From Roseiarcus fermentans (GTDB lineage Bacteria; Pseudomonadota; Alphaproteobacteria; Rhizobiales; Beijerinckiaceae): DNA of 64,000 nt. The stretch spans positions 11,657 through 75,656 of the forward strand of contig NZ_QNRK01000019.1 of assembly GCF_003315135.1 (NCBI RefSeq), written 5' to 3'. The notes under the pieces were generated by a model. It searched no databases, was not told where the DNA came from, and saw nothing but the letters and a program-made list of their open reading frames with translations. This document shows positions 37,861-48,055 of this stretch, piece by piece. Position numbers and translations under genes: made by a program. Within the stretch, counting starts at the first letter, position 1. Each line of letters opens with the position of its first letter.

Positions 37861-38594
37861 GGCTTTTCGATCACTCCCGCGCTGAGTCGGACCTGCCGTT
37901 CGAGTCTCGCCGCCAGTCGCGCGCTGTGAGTCACCATCAGGAAAGCGCAGCCCGTCGCGGCGACGACGTCGAGCGCAAGCTCCATGAAGTCGTCGGCCGT
38001 CGCTTCGTCGAGGTTGCCGGTGGGCTCATCCGCCAGCAGGAGACGCGGACGAACGGCGAGCGCCCGCCCGATGGCGGCGCGCTGTTGCTGGCCGCCGGAC
38101 AGCTGTTCGGGATAGCGGTCAAGGAGATTTCCCAACCCGAGGCGATGGATCAGCTCCTCCTGCCAGACCGGGTCGAAGCGGCCGGCGAGGCGCGCCTGAA
38201 ACGCGACATTGGCGCGGATCGTGAGACTGGAGATCAGGTTGAACTGCTGGAAAACGACGGCCAGGGTCTCACGCCTCAGCGCAGCGCGTCCGAAGTCGGA
38301 AAGCCCTGTCACCTCGGCGCCGTCCACGAAAATCTCGCCGTCTTCGGCGTCGTCGAGTCCCGCGACGAGATGCAGGAGCGTGCTCTTGCCGCTGCCGGAT
38401 TCTCCCATCAGGGCGACGCTCGCGCCGGCCTCGAGCGAGAGATCGACGCCCCTCAGGACGGCGACGCGACCTTGAGGCGTCAGATAGCTCTTCTTCAAGC
38501 CGATGACGCGCAGCACGGACGCACGGGCCTGGCCCGCCGTATCGCCGCTTCGTTCGGTTTGGGCTGCGTCATCCATGGTCGCGTCGCATTTCAT
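37857..38594 (-). CDS. ABC transporter ATP-binding protein (LolD/MacB type)
   Basis: 245 residues. Walker A GESGSGKST, Q-loop FQQFNLISSLT, signature LSGGQQQR, Walker B LLLADEP with the following TGNLDEAT, and a switch histidine in VTHS are all present. The FNLI/TGNLD motifs are characteristic of the LolD/MacB/FtsE subgroup. It is the first gene of the operon and pairs with the permease downstream. The start may be the Met six codons further in. Confidence 0.93.
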   Translation of the reverse strand: MKCDATMDDAAQTERSGDTAGQARASVLRVIGLKKSYLTPQGRVAVLRGVDLSLEAGASVALMGESGSGKSTLLHLVAGLDDAEDGEIFVDGAEVTGLSDFGRAALRRETLAVVFQQFNLISSLTIRANVAFQARLAGRFDPVWQEELIHRLGLGNLLDRYPEQLSGGQQQRAAIGRALAVRPRLLLADEPTGNLDEATADDFMELALDVVAATGCAFLMVTHSARLAARLERQVRLSAGVIEKP

Positions 38595-38694
38595 TGATGG
38601 GTTTCAGCTTCACCGGGAAGATAGAACGCGAGGTGATTCCTGTAAGAGACCCAAAGGCGAAACCGCAGCCTGACGGCTTCTGCCGGCGATATCG

Positions 38695-38890
38695 TCATTC
38701 CGTCTTTCGGCCATAAGAACCATGGATCGCGAGCACGGGCTGATCCGTAAGTGGCGGATCGAGGATCGGGAAAGCGAACGTTTCGTGGTTCCTCGTGAGG
38801 GTCTGCAGCCAGTAGCCGGCGATGGTCGGGCTGGCGACGATCTGCAGCGTGCCGCGCTTGAGCTCCCTGAACTCAGCGAACGCCCGCCCT
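38695..38890 (-). pseudogene. LysR-family regulator fragment
   Basis: The minus strand reads AFAEFRELKRGTLQIVASPT followed by IAGYWLQTL, the start of a LysR substrate-binding domain. It continues with PLTDQPVLAIHGSYGRKTE and a stop at 38695-38697. The DNA-binding N-terminus is missing and the domain is only ~60 residues long, so this is a broken, internally deleted remnant. Confidence 0.65.
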
Positions 38891-39094
38891 CACGCGAAAC
38901 AGTCCGTCCCCTTCTGATTGGACGGACTGAGTCTGATTCATGACGTTCCCTGTCTCGTTTCGGTCACTGCCGCGATGGTGAACCCGTACGCCGCGCAAAG
39001 CGCTGGCCCGACTGGGCGAAAGGCGTCTCGTCCGGCGCGCCGTCCAGGCTCCGCGGGGGACGGGGTGTCGTTCGTGACTTGATCACATCCACGC

Positions 39095-39283
39095 TTATTC
39101 GGAGAGTTCCACGACCCTGCAATTGATCGGCTCGTCGAAGGGGTCGATCTCATGCCGCCTCACAAGCTGCATAAGCCTGCTGCGAGCGTCCGCGGCGCCG
39201 TCGATATGGAGGACGTCCCGCGCGAGTTCCTCTCCGTTTCGCTCGATGATCACGGCACAGAACTTTCTTGAGCTTGTCGTCAT
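39095..39283 (-). CDS. Small conserved hypothetical protein, 62 residues
   Basis: A perfect AGGAGG lies seven bases before the ATG at 39283. The product begins MTTSSRKFCAVIIERNGEEL and ends CRVVELSE, a soluble alpha/beta-type sequence without known motifs. I believe similar short proteins occur in rhizobia, with no known role. Confidence 0.72.
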   Translation of the reverse strand: MTTSSRKFCAVIIERNGEELARDVLHIDGAADARSRLMQLVRRHEIDPFDEPINCRVVELSE

Positions 39284-39931
39284 TGAAGCCTCCTCTGTTG
39301 TCCTGCCTGGAATCCCCACGACGAAGGCAGCACGCGGATAGTGCGAGCACGAACCCACATTGGGGTCACTCCAGCCTGACATTGACGATGCACGGCCCTG
39401 ATTGTGCGCTGCAACATGGCTTTCGCTTGACGCGAGCGCCAACGACTGCGCTTTTCCGGGCGACTTAGAGATACGGCAACAATCGCCTGTTGGATCAATT
39501 GACGCTTCCGACGATGGATTCCCTCGGAACGCCTTCGTCGATCATCCGACCCGCGTACGCCGGTTCGCCGAAATCCGGAATCCCAGCAAGCCAAGTCATC
39601 CAGACGCACCCCAACAGAGCGCGATTCAGTTATTGTTCCGCCGGTCCTTAGTCGCCCAAAGCGCGATTTTCCTCAAAGGACCGCGGGCGGCGCGGACTGT
39701 CGAGAGATGTCGGCTCCGATTTCGGCGGCGAGGTCGGCCGCTCATCTGTCCGGCGTGGGCCGCTGCCCGACGATGACGTCGCCGTTGACCTTGCGGGCGC
39801 GGGCGATTTGAATGAGGACGGGCAGGCCGGCTGAGGCCGCCTGCGGTGCTCATACGCCGTTATCGGCTTCATCCTGGACGAGACGCGGTTCTCGTCTCGC
39901 TCGCCCGCCGGCTTCGCAATTGGCCCACGCA
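39284..39931. other. 648-bp stretch without a supported gene
   Basis: Frames on both strands are low-complexity (Arg/Pro-rich) and look like shadows of high-GC DNA. One short minus-strand reading near 39780-39850 (VLIQIARARKVNGDVIVGQR) looks protein-like but could not be assigned. Confidence 0.45.
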
Positions 39932-40171
39932 ATGCGCCTGCCATTCTTTGATCCGACAAGGGAAGAAGTCGTCGCCGTCGCGACGGACTTGATTATTCGG
40001 TTCGGCCTTGAGGCGCAGGACGAGGCTTTGCATCTAACGGAGGTCGCCGCGAATATGCGCGCCGTCAGGAATTGCCAGCTCTACCGTCTCGCCGCCCGCG
40101 AGATCGAGAAAAGCTTCGCCGAGGCGCGAACCCGCAGGAGCCGGGCGCCCGAGTCAGAAGCGGCAATATAG
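39932..40171 (+). CDS. Conserved hypothetical protein, 79 residues
   Basis: Starts MRLPFFDPTREEVVAVATDL and is predicted mostly helical (LEAQDEALHLTEVAANMRAV, then LYRLAAREIEKSFAEA). The ATG at 39932 was preferred to upstream starts because upstream codons look non-coding. The charge pattern and helix content suggest a small soluble protein. No known function. Confidence 0.65.
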   Translation: MRLPFFDPTREEVVAVATDLIIRFGLEAQDEALHLTEVAANMRAVRNCQLYRLAAREIEKSFAEARTRRSRAPESEAAI

Positions 40172-40265
40172 AGTTTCGTCGGCGCGCGGGTATTCCCTGG
40201 GACGTACAGCTTTGCCCATGGTCTCAAATGAAGCGCAAATCGACATCCGCAATCTTCAGTTCGTG

Positions 40266-41072
40266 CTACCAGCCGTAGCCTGGCCAGCCGAAATGGCGGT
40301 GTAATTGTCGCTCGCCGACCTGGTCCTCCAGGGCCAGCGGGTCCCAGGCTGGGCTTGATTTCACCTGATCGCGAGTGACATCGACATTGATGTGATGTTC
40401 GGACCAGTCGATGTCCTTCACCGCAAACGGCGCCAGTTGGACATGCTTTCCCGGCCACCAATCCCGGGTGGCGATGACGAGATAGCGGATGTCCCAGTTG
40501 ACGTCGTCGGCCAGGAAATTTTCTACGTGGCCGAGGTCGCCGTCGGTTGCGTGGACGTGATAGCCGTTGACCGAGACGAAGCTGCGCAGATGCGGATCGC
40601 CCTCGCTGCGATGGCTTTCCCTGTCCGCCGCCTGACGCGCTGCATTCTCCGAAAAGATCAGCGGCTCCAAAAGCGGCGAGGCGATGTCGCTTGCGCCAAA
40701 ATACGTCGTTCCCCACGCCGGATCCCACCCATAATGGTCGTAAACGTCGGTCTCCATTTGCTTCGTCACCGGCTCATCCTGGCGCGCATCCGGACTCGCC
40801 TCGATCTGCTCCTTGGTCAGCCGGACCGACACGACCGGCGTGTCGCCCGTAGTCATCATCGGCAGAACGCGTCTTGCCGGAGCGAGGTCCAACGGAGCGA
40901 TCGCTGAGGGGTGGATCAATACCTGGCGACCGGGCAACCAATGTCCGGTGTCAACCACCATCCAGCGGACCTTCCAGCTCCGGTCGTCGAACAGGAAGTC
41001 CTTGACGGAGCCAACATGGCCGTCGCCTGCCTCGACGGGGCATCCGAGCAAACCGCTAACGGCGAACAACAT
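40266..41072 (-). CDS. Tandem PRC-barrel domain protein, intact copy
   Basis: 268 residues with two PRC-barrel domains: residues ~5-75 (LGCPVEAGDGHVGSVKDFLF, then DDRSWKVRWMVVDTGHWLPG) and ~165-245 (VHATDGDLGHVENFLADDVN, then WDIRYLVIATRDWWPGKHV). A Pro/Asp-rich linker with YDHYGWDPAWG joins them. PRC-barrels are protein- or RNA-binding domains found in RimM, the photosynthetic reaction-centre H subunit and stress proteins; the partner here is unknown. A phasin gene lies just upstream on the same strand. A broken second copy is at 62360-63170. Confidence 0.88.
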   Translation of the reverse strand: MLFAVSGLLGCPVEAGDGHVGSVKDFLFDDRSWKVRWMVVDTGHWLPGRQVLIHPSAIAPLDLAPARRVLPMMTTGDTPVVSVRLTKEQIEASPDARQDEPVTKQMETDVYDHYGWDPAWGTTYFGASDIASPLLEPLIFSENAARQAADRESHRSEGDPHLRSFVSVNGYHVHATDGDLGHVENFLADDVNWDIRYLVIATRDWWPGKHVQLAPFAVKDIDWSEHHINVDVTRDQVKSSPAWDPLALEDQVGERQLHRHFGWPGYGW

Positions 41073-41215
41073 GGTGCGGTCACTCCTGGTTAATCGCCCC
41101 CTTGTTGGCTTTGGCTAGTCGGCAGCGGGCGGAAGACCGGCGTGTTATCCATCGTGTCTGACATTATCGGCGCTGCGCTCGCGTCGGCCGCTTCAGTGCC
41201 ACTGCCGCGCGCGAT

Positions 41216-41668
41216 TCAGGCGCGCTTGCTTGCCGCGTGAGCGCGGGGACTGCGTTTTCCTCCCGACGCCTCCGTCTCTTCCAATAGAGTCCTAATGATC
41301 TTGGTAAGTTCCGCAACGCGATGCGAAAGCTTCTCAACATCTTCCCTGGTCGGAATGCGCAAAACGCGAAGCGCTCGCGCCACACTGTCTTCAAACGGGC
41401 GCCCCAACTGGTCGGGTGATAGTTGATCCCACGCCTGGGAAGCCTTCGTCACAACACCGGTATATGCATCTTCGGCGGCATTCTTGACCTGTTTTTGAAC
41501 CCGTTCGCCTTCTTCGACCAGCGACTCAAAAACTCCGGTTCCTTGCTTCTGGGCCGCGGTGAAGGCGCCGACCCCGGCCAACCAGATCCGACTTGCTGAG
41601 TCCCGAATTCCTTCCGCCAGTTGTTTATTGACGTCTTCCTTCGGCGCCTCTTTCGACTTCGTCGGCAT
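41216..41668 (-). CDS. Phasin, PhaF/PhaI-type granule-associated protein
   Basis: 150 residues starting MPTKSKEAPKED behind GAGGAG. The core IRDSASRIWLAGVGAFTAAQ, then KQGTGVFESLVEEGERVQKQV, is the hallmark of the polyhydroxyalkanoate granule-associated family. A helical C-terminal part (LSHRVAELTKIIRTLLEE) and a basic tail follow. Phasins coat PHA granules and control their size. Located 143 bp upstream of the PRC-barrel gene on the same strand. Confidence 0.9.
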   Translation of the reverse strand: MPTKSKEAPKEDVNKQLAEGIRDSASRIWLAGVGAFTAAQKQGTGVFESLVEEGERVQKQVKNAAEDAYTGVVTKASQAWDQLSPDQLGRPFEDSVARALRVLRIPTREDVEKLSHRVAELTKIIRTLLEETEASGGKRSPRAHAASKRA

Positions 41669-42473
41669 CTTGGTCGCTCCTCTCGCTGTTAACCCTTTTT
41701 GCTGTCGGCCACTCCGGCCGCCAGACTTCGGTAGCAAAGCGTTAGATCGCATTCCGCGCTCTATTCAAAAAGCGCCCTCGGGAGGGCAGAGCCGCCGCGC
41801 CATGTTTGGCGCTAAACTTTGCGCCTCTCTCTGTGGGTGGGCACTCGACCGCTGCGCATGCCGAGGACGACGATGAAATCGATATCTTGAGGTCATTTAT
41901 TCGATTGCGACCAACCGTATTTGGCGCACGCCTCGTGATCGCAACCGGTGCGCTCATATTCGTGAGCCAACGCCGCCCACTTACTCGTCGCAACCTCGCC
42001 CTGGGGCTCAGTTCGCACCGCATTTTTCTATTCCAGAAGAAGCCTGGTAACTCATCGCCGCCATATGGTTGGTGAGGTGACGACCGATTTGAACTCGACC
42101 GGTCGCATAGAATATCAGGAGACGCCAGATTCGGAATTTACCTACACAACTCCGATTTTATCGTCGCTCGATGGGAAGCACACACGCCGTCCGCGGCGTT
42201 GCGGGTAGCCGAGGAGCCAGCATTTCAATCCGGATCCTTGCTGCCCATAGGTACATTCCGAGTCTTGCGCGTTCGCGGAGCGCGGACCCCAGTACAATCA
42301 TAATGTCATTGTTACCTCACTATTTGCGCGGTCGCAGCGCGGACCCGCTTCGGAGCAACTTCGTAGCCGCGGTAGCATGGCGCCGCGAAACGCAAGGACC
42401 CAAGCGATCTTTTGGAGTCAGCATAGCCCGCGCGCGATACGGCCAGTAAAGCAAATAATATCCGGAGGAAACA
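41669..42473. other. 805-bp stretch without a supported gene
   Basis: Lies between the leftward phasin gene and the rightward acyl-CoA synthetase and must contain both promoters. Open frames here have neither family resemblance nor ribosome binding sites. GGAGG at 42463-42467 belongs to the next gene. Confidence 0.5.
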
Positions 42474-44156
42474 ATGCCCAACAATCTGATCGAGATCACC
42501 CCGTCAGCTTACGATTATCCACTGCTCATCAGGCATTTGTTGGACACGCCTCTGGCCCGCTCGCCCGACCAGGTTATCGTCTATCGCGAGCACCGGCACA
42601 CCTACCGGCAGTTCCGCCATCGATTGGGGAGCCTGGCCAGTGCGCTGACCGATCTTGGCGTCAAGGCCGGCGACGTCGTTGCGGTGCTGGAGTGGGACTC
42701 CCACCGCTACCATGAATGTTACTTCGCGATCCCAATGATGGGCGCTGTGCTGCAGACGGCGAACATCGCGCTGCCACCTGAGCAACTGCTCTACACATTG
42801 AACGAAACCGGCGCATCGACCTTGCTGCTCAACGTCGATTTCCTGCCGCTGATCGAGCCGCTGGCGTCGAGGCTGCCGAACGTGACCCGCTTCATCCTGC
42901 TCAACGACCGGCCCGAACTCCCGGCGACGACGCTGCCGGTCGCCGGCGAATACGAGGCGCTGATCGAATCAGGCTCGCCGTTCTTTGTCTTCCCTGACTT
43001 CGACGAGAGGACTCGCGCGACGACGTTCCACACCACAGGCACGACAGGGCAGCCAAAGGGGGTGTATTTCAGCCATCGCCAGATCGTGCTGCACGTCCTG
43101 GCCACCCTGGTCGATATCGGCGTTGCGACGGCGCAAGGTCGCGTGCATCGCGACGATGTCTATATGCCGATGACGCCGATGTTCCACGTCCATTCCTGGG
43201 GCGTGCCCTACTCCGCCACGCTGATCGGCCTGAAGCAGGTCTATGCCGGCCGCTACGCGCCCGACGTGTTCCTGCGGCTGATCCGGGACGAGGGCGTGAC
43301 CTTCACAACCTGCGTGCCGACGATCCTGCAGATGCTCTTGAACGCGCCCGGCAGTGAGGGCGTGGACCTTTCGAAGCTGAAGATGATCGTTGGGGGCGCC
43401 GCGCTTCCGCGCCCGCTCGTGAAGGCCGCCCTGGAGCGCGGGATAGACGTGTGCGCCGCGTATGGCCAGTCAGAAGCCTGCCCGACCCTTACGATCATGC
43501 ATCTCAGCACGGCGCAGACGACAGGAGACGCTGACACAGAGGTCGAGCTTCGGATCAAACCCGGCTACGCCCCGCCGCTGATGGAGTTGCGCGTGGTCGA
43601 TTCAGATATGCGGGACGTGGCGCATGATGGCAAGGCCACGGGCGAGATCGTCGCCCGCGCGCCGTGGCTGGCGACGGGATACCTGAACGATCCCAAAGCG
43701 TCCGAGCGGCTCTGGGCTGGGAGATACCTGCATACCGGGGACGTCGGCTCAATCGACCTTGATGGCGCGTTGCATATAACCGACCGTCTCAAGGACATCA
43801 TCAAGAGCGGCGGCGAGTGGATCTCCTCGATCGACCTGGAGGACATCATTCTGCGGCTGGAAGGTGTGACGAGAGCCGCTGTGATCGGCATTCATGACGA
43901 CAAATGGGGCGAGCGTCCACTGGTCCTGGTCCATTTGCTACCGGAGTTCAAAGGATCGATCGGTAGGGACGAGATTCGCGCCCATGTGAAGCGCTCCGTC
44001 GAGAAGGGCCTGATCTCGAAATTCGCCATGCCAGACCGCGTCGAATTCGTTGACGCGCTGCCGCTGACCAGCGTCGGCAAGATCGACAAGAAGAAGCTGC
44101 GTGCGGAGTACCGCGTCCAACTGCCCGCGGGGCACATGCCCGCGGCGGCGGAGTGA
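42474..44156 (+). CDS. Fatty-acyl-CoA synthetase (AMP-binding family)
   Basis: 560 residues of the ANL superfamily. The ATP loop TTGTTGQPKG is near residue 187, then YGQSEACPT near residue 328, RYLHTGDVG and KDIIKSGGEWIS near residue 445, and the catalytic C-terminal lysine in TSVGKIDKKKLR near residue 540. It activates a carboxylic acid to acyl-AMP and then to acyl-CoA in the cytosol; the chain length cannot be told. The motif pattern resembles the medium/long-chain group. CGGAGG lies upstream of the ATG. The nearby phasins suggest a link with fatty-acid or PHA metabolism. Confidence 0.92.
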   Translation: MPNNLIEITPSAYDYPLLIRHLLDTPLARSPDQVIVYREHRHTYRQFRHRLGSLASALTDLGVKAGDVVAVLEWDSHRYHECYFAIPMMGAVLQTANIALPPEQLLYTLNETGASTLLLNVDFLPLIEPLASRLPNVTRFILLNDRPELPATTLPVAGEYEALIESGSPFFVFPDFDERTRATTFHTTGTTGQPKGVYFSHRQIVLHVLATLVDIGVATAQGRVHRDDVYMPMTPMFHVHSWGVPYSATLIGLKQVYAGRYAPDVFLRLIRDEGVTFTTCVPTILQMLLNAPGSEGVDLSKLKMIVGGAALPRPLVKAALERGIDVCAAYGQSEACPTLTIMHLSTAQTTGDADTEVELRIKPGYAPPLMELRVVDSDMRDVAHDGKATGEIVARAPWLATGYLNDPKASERLWAGRYLHTGDVGSIDLDGALHITDRLKDIIKSGGEWISSIDLEDIILRLEGVTRAAVIGIHDDKWGERPLVLVHLLPEFKGSIGRDEIRAHVKRSVEKGLISKFAMPDRVEFVDALPLTSVGKIDKKKLRAEYRVQLPAGHMPAAAE

Positions 44157-44353
44157 CGTCGTCTTGTAATTCGTCTTCCGGTATCGACCCAATCACGCTC
44201 GGAAACTCAATGCTTCACGACAAGAATCGGCATCGAAGACATGCGGTCCAATTGGCAGCGAACACGTTGATTTGAGAGAATGAAACCGCGCGGCAATCGC
44301 CGCCAACAAGAAAAAGCGCCAAGCGCCGCAAGGTATACCCGAGGGAGGTCAGA

Positions 44354-45025
44354 ATGCCGTCCGCGTCTCGCCCGAAATCGCACGCGCCGGGGCGCGCCAG
44401 GGCGCGTTCGTCAAAGCCCGCCGTGTCGCCTCCGGAGGCGGCGGGGCCTACGGCGATCATGCGGATCGCGCGCGAGCTCACCTCCTGGGCGAATTCGGCG
44501 CTCGGCGTCGCCGAGGGCGCAACCGAAATGACGGTCGCCGCGGCCAAGAGCCTGGCGCGCGGCCCGGGGGAGAAGGCGGCGATCGGCAAGGCGGGCGAAT
44601 TCTTGCGCGCGGCGCGCGAGGCCGCCGGGATCACAGTCGACGAACTCGGAACGGCGGTCGACCTTCCCGACCCGACGCTGATCGAGGAAGCCGAGGAGGG
44701 CAAGGCGGCCCTCCCATTCGACCTCGTCCTGCGGCTCGCCGGGGTGCTGGGCAGGAACGACCCGATCTCCTTCGCCCTGAAGCTCACGCGCTCCTACAAC
44801 CCCGGAATCTGGAAGGCGCTCGACGATCTCGGGGTCGGCAAGCTGGTGGTGCAGGCCGGCCGCGAGCGCGACTTCGCCAACCTCTATCGGGCGAACGACG
44901 CCGCACGCCGCCTCACGGACGAAGACTTCGCGCATGTGCTGAAGTTCGTCGGCTCGGCCTTCGACATGGCGGTCGGCTTCCATGCGTCGCAGAAGACCCG
45001 CCGCGCGAAACCGCCGGGGCCGTGA
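44354..45025 (+). CDS. XRE-type helix-turn-helix protein
   Basis: 223 residues. A Pro/Ser/Arg-rich N-terminal region (1-40) is followed by a segment rich in Ala (RELTSWANSALGVAEGATEM). The Cro/C1-type helix-turn-helix lies at about 75-135 (FLRAAREAAGITVDELGTAV ... ALPFDLVLRLAGVLGRNDP). The C-terminal ~80 residues are helical and unassigned. GGGAGG precedes the ATG. It stands alone between acyl-CoA synthetase and the convergent recD2, 197 bp after the former. Likely a DNA-binding regulator of unknown targets. Confidence 0.8.
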   Translation: MPSASRPKSHAPGRARARSSKPAVSPPEAAGPTAIMRIARELTSWANSALGVAEGATEMTVAAAKSLARGPGEKAAIGKAGEFLRAAREAAGITVDELGTAVDLPDPTLIEEAEEGKAALPFDLVLRLAGVLGRNDPISFALKLTRSYNPGIWKALDDLGVGKLVVQAGRERDFANLYRANDAARRLTDEDFAHVLKFVGSAFDMAVGFHASQKTRRAKPPGP

Positions 45026-45068
45026 CGTTGCGGACAGGAGTCAGAAAACCGTCGCGGACATCGTCAAC

Positions 45069-47363
45069 TTAGCCATGGCGGCCGAGCGCGTCAGGCAGTT
45101 CGCCACGATCAAGGAACTCCAGCTCGTGGCGGACGCTACGAGCGGCGCGCGACGCGCCGAGCCGCAGCCAATCGTCGAGTTTCGACCAGCGTCGCCGGCC
45201 CGAAACATTGCGAACGGCGATCGCGACGGCCTTCTTCTGTCCGACGAGAACCACGAGCTTCTTGCCACGAGTGACGCCTGTGTAGAGGAGATTCCGCTGC
45301 AGCATCGGGTAGTGCTGAGTCGTGACTGGGATGATCACGGCGGGATACTCAGAGCCTTGGCTCTTGTGGATAGTGACGGCATAGGCTGGGATCAGCGTGT
45401 CGAGTTCGCCGAAGCCATAGGTCACCGAGCGCCCATCGAAGCTCGCCACGAGCTCGCCCACGTCGGGATCGACGTCGACGACGTAGCCGATATCGCCGTT
45501 GTAGACCTCCTTGTCGTAGTCATTCTCGATCTGCATGACCTTGTCGCCTGGAGCGAAGGTCGAGCCGAAACGCTCGACCTTGCGTTCGCCAGCGGGGTTC
45601 AAAGCCGCCTGCAGTTCGATGTTGAGCGAGCGGGCGCCAACGCCGCCGCGATTCATCGGGCAAAGCACCTGGATGTCGCGGATCGCATTCAAGCCGAAGC
45701 GCTTTGGAATGCGGGTTTTCACCAACTCCAGGATGCGCTGAACGGCGGTCTCGGGATCCTGGGCCGCAACGAAATAGAAATCGGTCTCGCCGGCAGGCGC
45801 GCTCAGATCGGGCGTCAAGCCTTGATTGATGCGGTGGGCGTTGATGATGATCCGGCTCGCCGCGGCCTGCCGGAACACCTCGGTCAAGCGCACGACGGGC
45901 GCCGCGCCGGAGCCGATGATGTCGGCCAGGACCTGCCCGGGTCCGACCGAAGGCAATTGGTCGATATCGCCGACGATGAGCAGCGCCGCACCGTCCGGCG
46001 TCGCCTTCATCAGCGCCTGCATCAGCATGACGTCGATCATCGAGGCCTCGTCGATCACGAGCAGATCGCAATCGAGGGGATTGTCGGCGTTGCGCTTGAA
46101 CCCGCCGTTCCTTGGATCGACCTCGAGGAGACGGTGGATGGTTTTGGCCTCGACGCCCGTCGCTTCGGTCATGCGTTTCGCAGCGCGACCTGTGGGCGCG
46201 CAAAGCAGCAGCCGCACGCCCTTGGCCGCAAGAATCTTGAGAATCGAATTGACGATCGTGGTCTTGCCGACGCCTGGGCCGCCGGTGATCACCACTACCT
46301 TGGCGGTCAGCGCCTGACGGATCGCCGCCTTCTGACTGTCGGCAAGTTGCAGCCCATTGCGCTTTTCAACCCAGGGTATGGCCTTGGCTTCGTCGATCCA
46401 TGGCCAGGGCAGCCGGCCGCGCGCGATGCGGATCAGTCGATCGGCGATCGCTTGCTCGGCCCTGTAGAGGCCCGCCAGGAACATGCAGTCGGCATCGCCG
46501 ACCTTGTCGGCGATCACGGCGCCGTCGGATCGTTCGAGCTCGAGGGCCGTCAGGATCAAGGCCTTCGGCGCTTCGAGTAGTTTTTCGGCGAGCGGGATCA
46601 ATTGATCCGTCGGCAGTCCGCAATGCCCCTCGTCCATCGCCTCTGTCAGCGCGTACGATATGCCGGCGCGAAGTCGGATCATGGCGGTCTTTTCGATGCC
46701 GAGCCTCATCGCGATCGCGTCGGCGGTCTTGAAGCCGATGCCCCGGATATCCCGGGCAAGGCGATAGGGGTTCTCGGTCATGACCTGCACGGCGTCGACG
46801 CCGTAGGTCTTGAAGATGCGGACGGCCCGGGCGGTTCCGACCCCGTTGCTATGCAGGAAAACCATAATCTCCCGGACGACCTTTTGCTCGGCCCAGGCGT
46901 CGGTGATGCGCTTGGCCCGAACCGCGCCAATGCCCGTCACCTCGCGAAGCCGATCGGGTTCGGCCTCGATGATGTCGAAGACCTTCTCGCCGAAGGCCTT
47001 GACCATCTTCTTGGCATAGACTGGCCCAATGCCCCGTATCATGCCGGAGCCCAGATATTTCTCGATCCCGTCGATCGAACTCGGCGCCGAGGTCTTGAGA
47101 AAGCGCGCCCTAAATTGCTGACCGTGCGCGCGATCGTTGATCCATTCGCCGGATGCGGTGATCCACTCGCCGGCCGAGATCACGGCGGCGTGGCCGACCA
47201 CGGTCACCAGATCGCGGTGTCCGCGCGCCTTCGCCCTCAGAACGCAGAAGCCGTTCTCCGGGTTGTGGAAGGTGACCCGCTCGACCAGGCCAGCGAGCAC
47301 TTCCTGTGTCGAAGGCTCAGGATTCGACTTCATACGGACCGCAGGATCCTTCTTTTCCGGCAA
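45069..47363 (-). CDS. recD2: RecD2, superfamily 1B 5'-3' helicase
   Basis: 764 residues, the usual RecD2 size. The N-terminal OB-like domain and helix-hairpin-helix region (MIRGIGPVYAKKMVKAFG, then VTGIGAVRAKRITDAW) distinguish RecD2 from RecD. Walker A is GGPGVGKTT with Lys367. Walker B follows as LLVIDEASMIDV, and the late motif TIHKSQGSEYPAVIIPV with LLYTGVTRGKKLVVLVG completes the helicase core. RecD2 unwinds DNA outside RecBCD and helps replication-fork and mismatch processing. The start may instead be the Met at 47333. Confidence 0.93.
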   Translation of the reverse strand: MPEKKDPAVRMKSNPEPSTQEVLAGLVERVTFHNPENGFCVLRAKARGHRDLVTVVGHAAVISAGEWITASGEWINDRAHGQQFRARFLKTSAPSSIDGIEKYLGSGMIRGIGPVYAKKMVKAFGEKVFDIIEAEPDRLREVTGIGAVRAKRITDAWAEQKVVREIMVFLHSNGVGTARAVRIFKTYGVDAVQVMTENPYRLARDIRGIGFKTADAIAMRLGIEKTAMIRLRAGISYALTEAMDEGHCGLPTDQLIPLAEKLLEAPKALILTALELERSDGAVIADKVGDADCMFLAGLYRAEQAIADRLIRIARGRLPWPWIDEAKAIPWVEKRNGLQLADSQKAAIRQALTAKVVVITGGPGVGKTTIVNSILKILAAKGVRLLLCAPTGRAAKRMTEATGVEAKTIHRLLEVDPRNGGFKRNADNPLDCDLLVIDEASMIDVMLMQALMKATPDGAALLIVGDIDQLPSVGPGQVLADIIGSGAAPVVRLTEVFRQAAASRIIINAHRINQGLTPDLSAPAGETDFYFVAAQDPETAVQRILELVKTRIPKRFGLNAIRDIQVLCPMNRGGVGARSLNIELQAALNPAGERKVERFGSTFAPGDKVMQIENDYDKEVYNGDIGYVVDVDPDVGELVASFDGRSVTYGFGELDTLIPAYAVTIHKSQGSEYPAVIIPVTTQHYPMLQRNLLYTGVTRGKKLVVLVGQKKAVAIAVRNVSGRRRWSKLDDWLRLGASRAARSVRHELEFLDRGELPDALGRHG

Positions 47364-48055
47364 GATGCCGCGAACGTTATGGCGTCCTGCCGTTACGCGA
47401 GCTGGACCCGTGAGACAGAGACAGAGTCAATCGCCTGCTGGGTGGTCTCTCGCGGGCAACAAATCCAGGTTTTCGCATTGCGGACTGACGGGCATTTTTC
47501 GTGTCTTCGTCGTTTAGATGGTTTCGCCATCCTGCGGACCGGGCCGTCGCTTCAAACAGCGCCGCTGCGTTAGCCGCTTCGAATGTGTCCGCCGTGCCGC
47601 CAATGACCAGATCGCTGTCGCCGCCGCCCTTTTTCGTTTTGCGCCCGGACCTCCCATGTCGGGACGCCATCCTCCGTAAATACCACAGCATGAAACCTCC
47701 AACATCGGTCGAAACCGCAGGGCTCGGCCAGAGTGGAGGCAGCGGTTGCCAGACTATGTCGGCCATATGTTCGCTCTTACACCCCACCGCTGCAGCGTCC
47801 CAATCGGGGCGCGATTGTTGTAGCCGACAACGCCGAGCCGCTGGATCTACGCCCTGCCGGCGTGACTGCCTGGCCGCCCGAGTAACGAGGACCGTCGACG
47901 CGCCGCAGTGCAAGGCCCAGTGATCATCAAAGACGAAAGGTCGGTCTCAGCCAAGGAAGCTCTCGAAAGCGCCACGCTAAGATTGCGCCAGCAGCCAAGA
48001 TTCCGAAAAGATGTCGTGGAACCAACGCGCGGCTCTCGACAGCAAGGCGCATCGC
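47364..48055. other. 692-bp stretch without a supported gene
   Basis: A minus-strand reading (about 47430-47700) encodes a Gly/Asp/Ala-rich peptide, but without recognisable domains or a good start. I see no hairpin or repeat. Confidence 0.45.

Noticed and set aside
39626-39853. 75-codon minus-strand frame with an RKVNGDVIVGQR reading in another frame
   Set aside because: Neither frame matches a family I know and no start site is convincing; left as unassigned.
44982-46580. 532-codon plus-strand frame opposite recD2
   Set aside because: Asp/Gly/Arg-rich antisense frame with no domain, opposite an unmistakable RecD2.
47377-47913. 178-codon minus-strand frame downstream of recD2's start
   Set aside because: No domain, weak start and mixed composition; not enough to call a gene.
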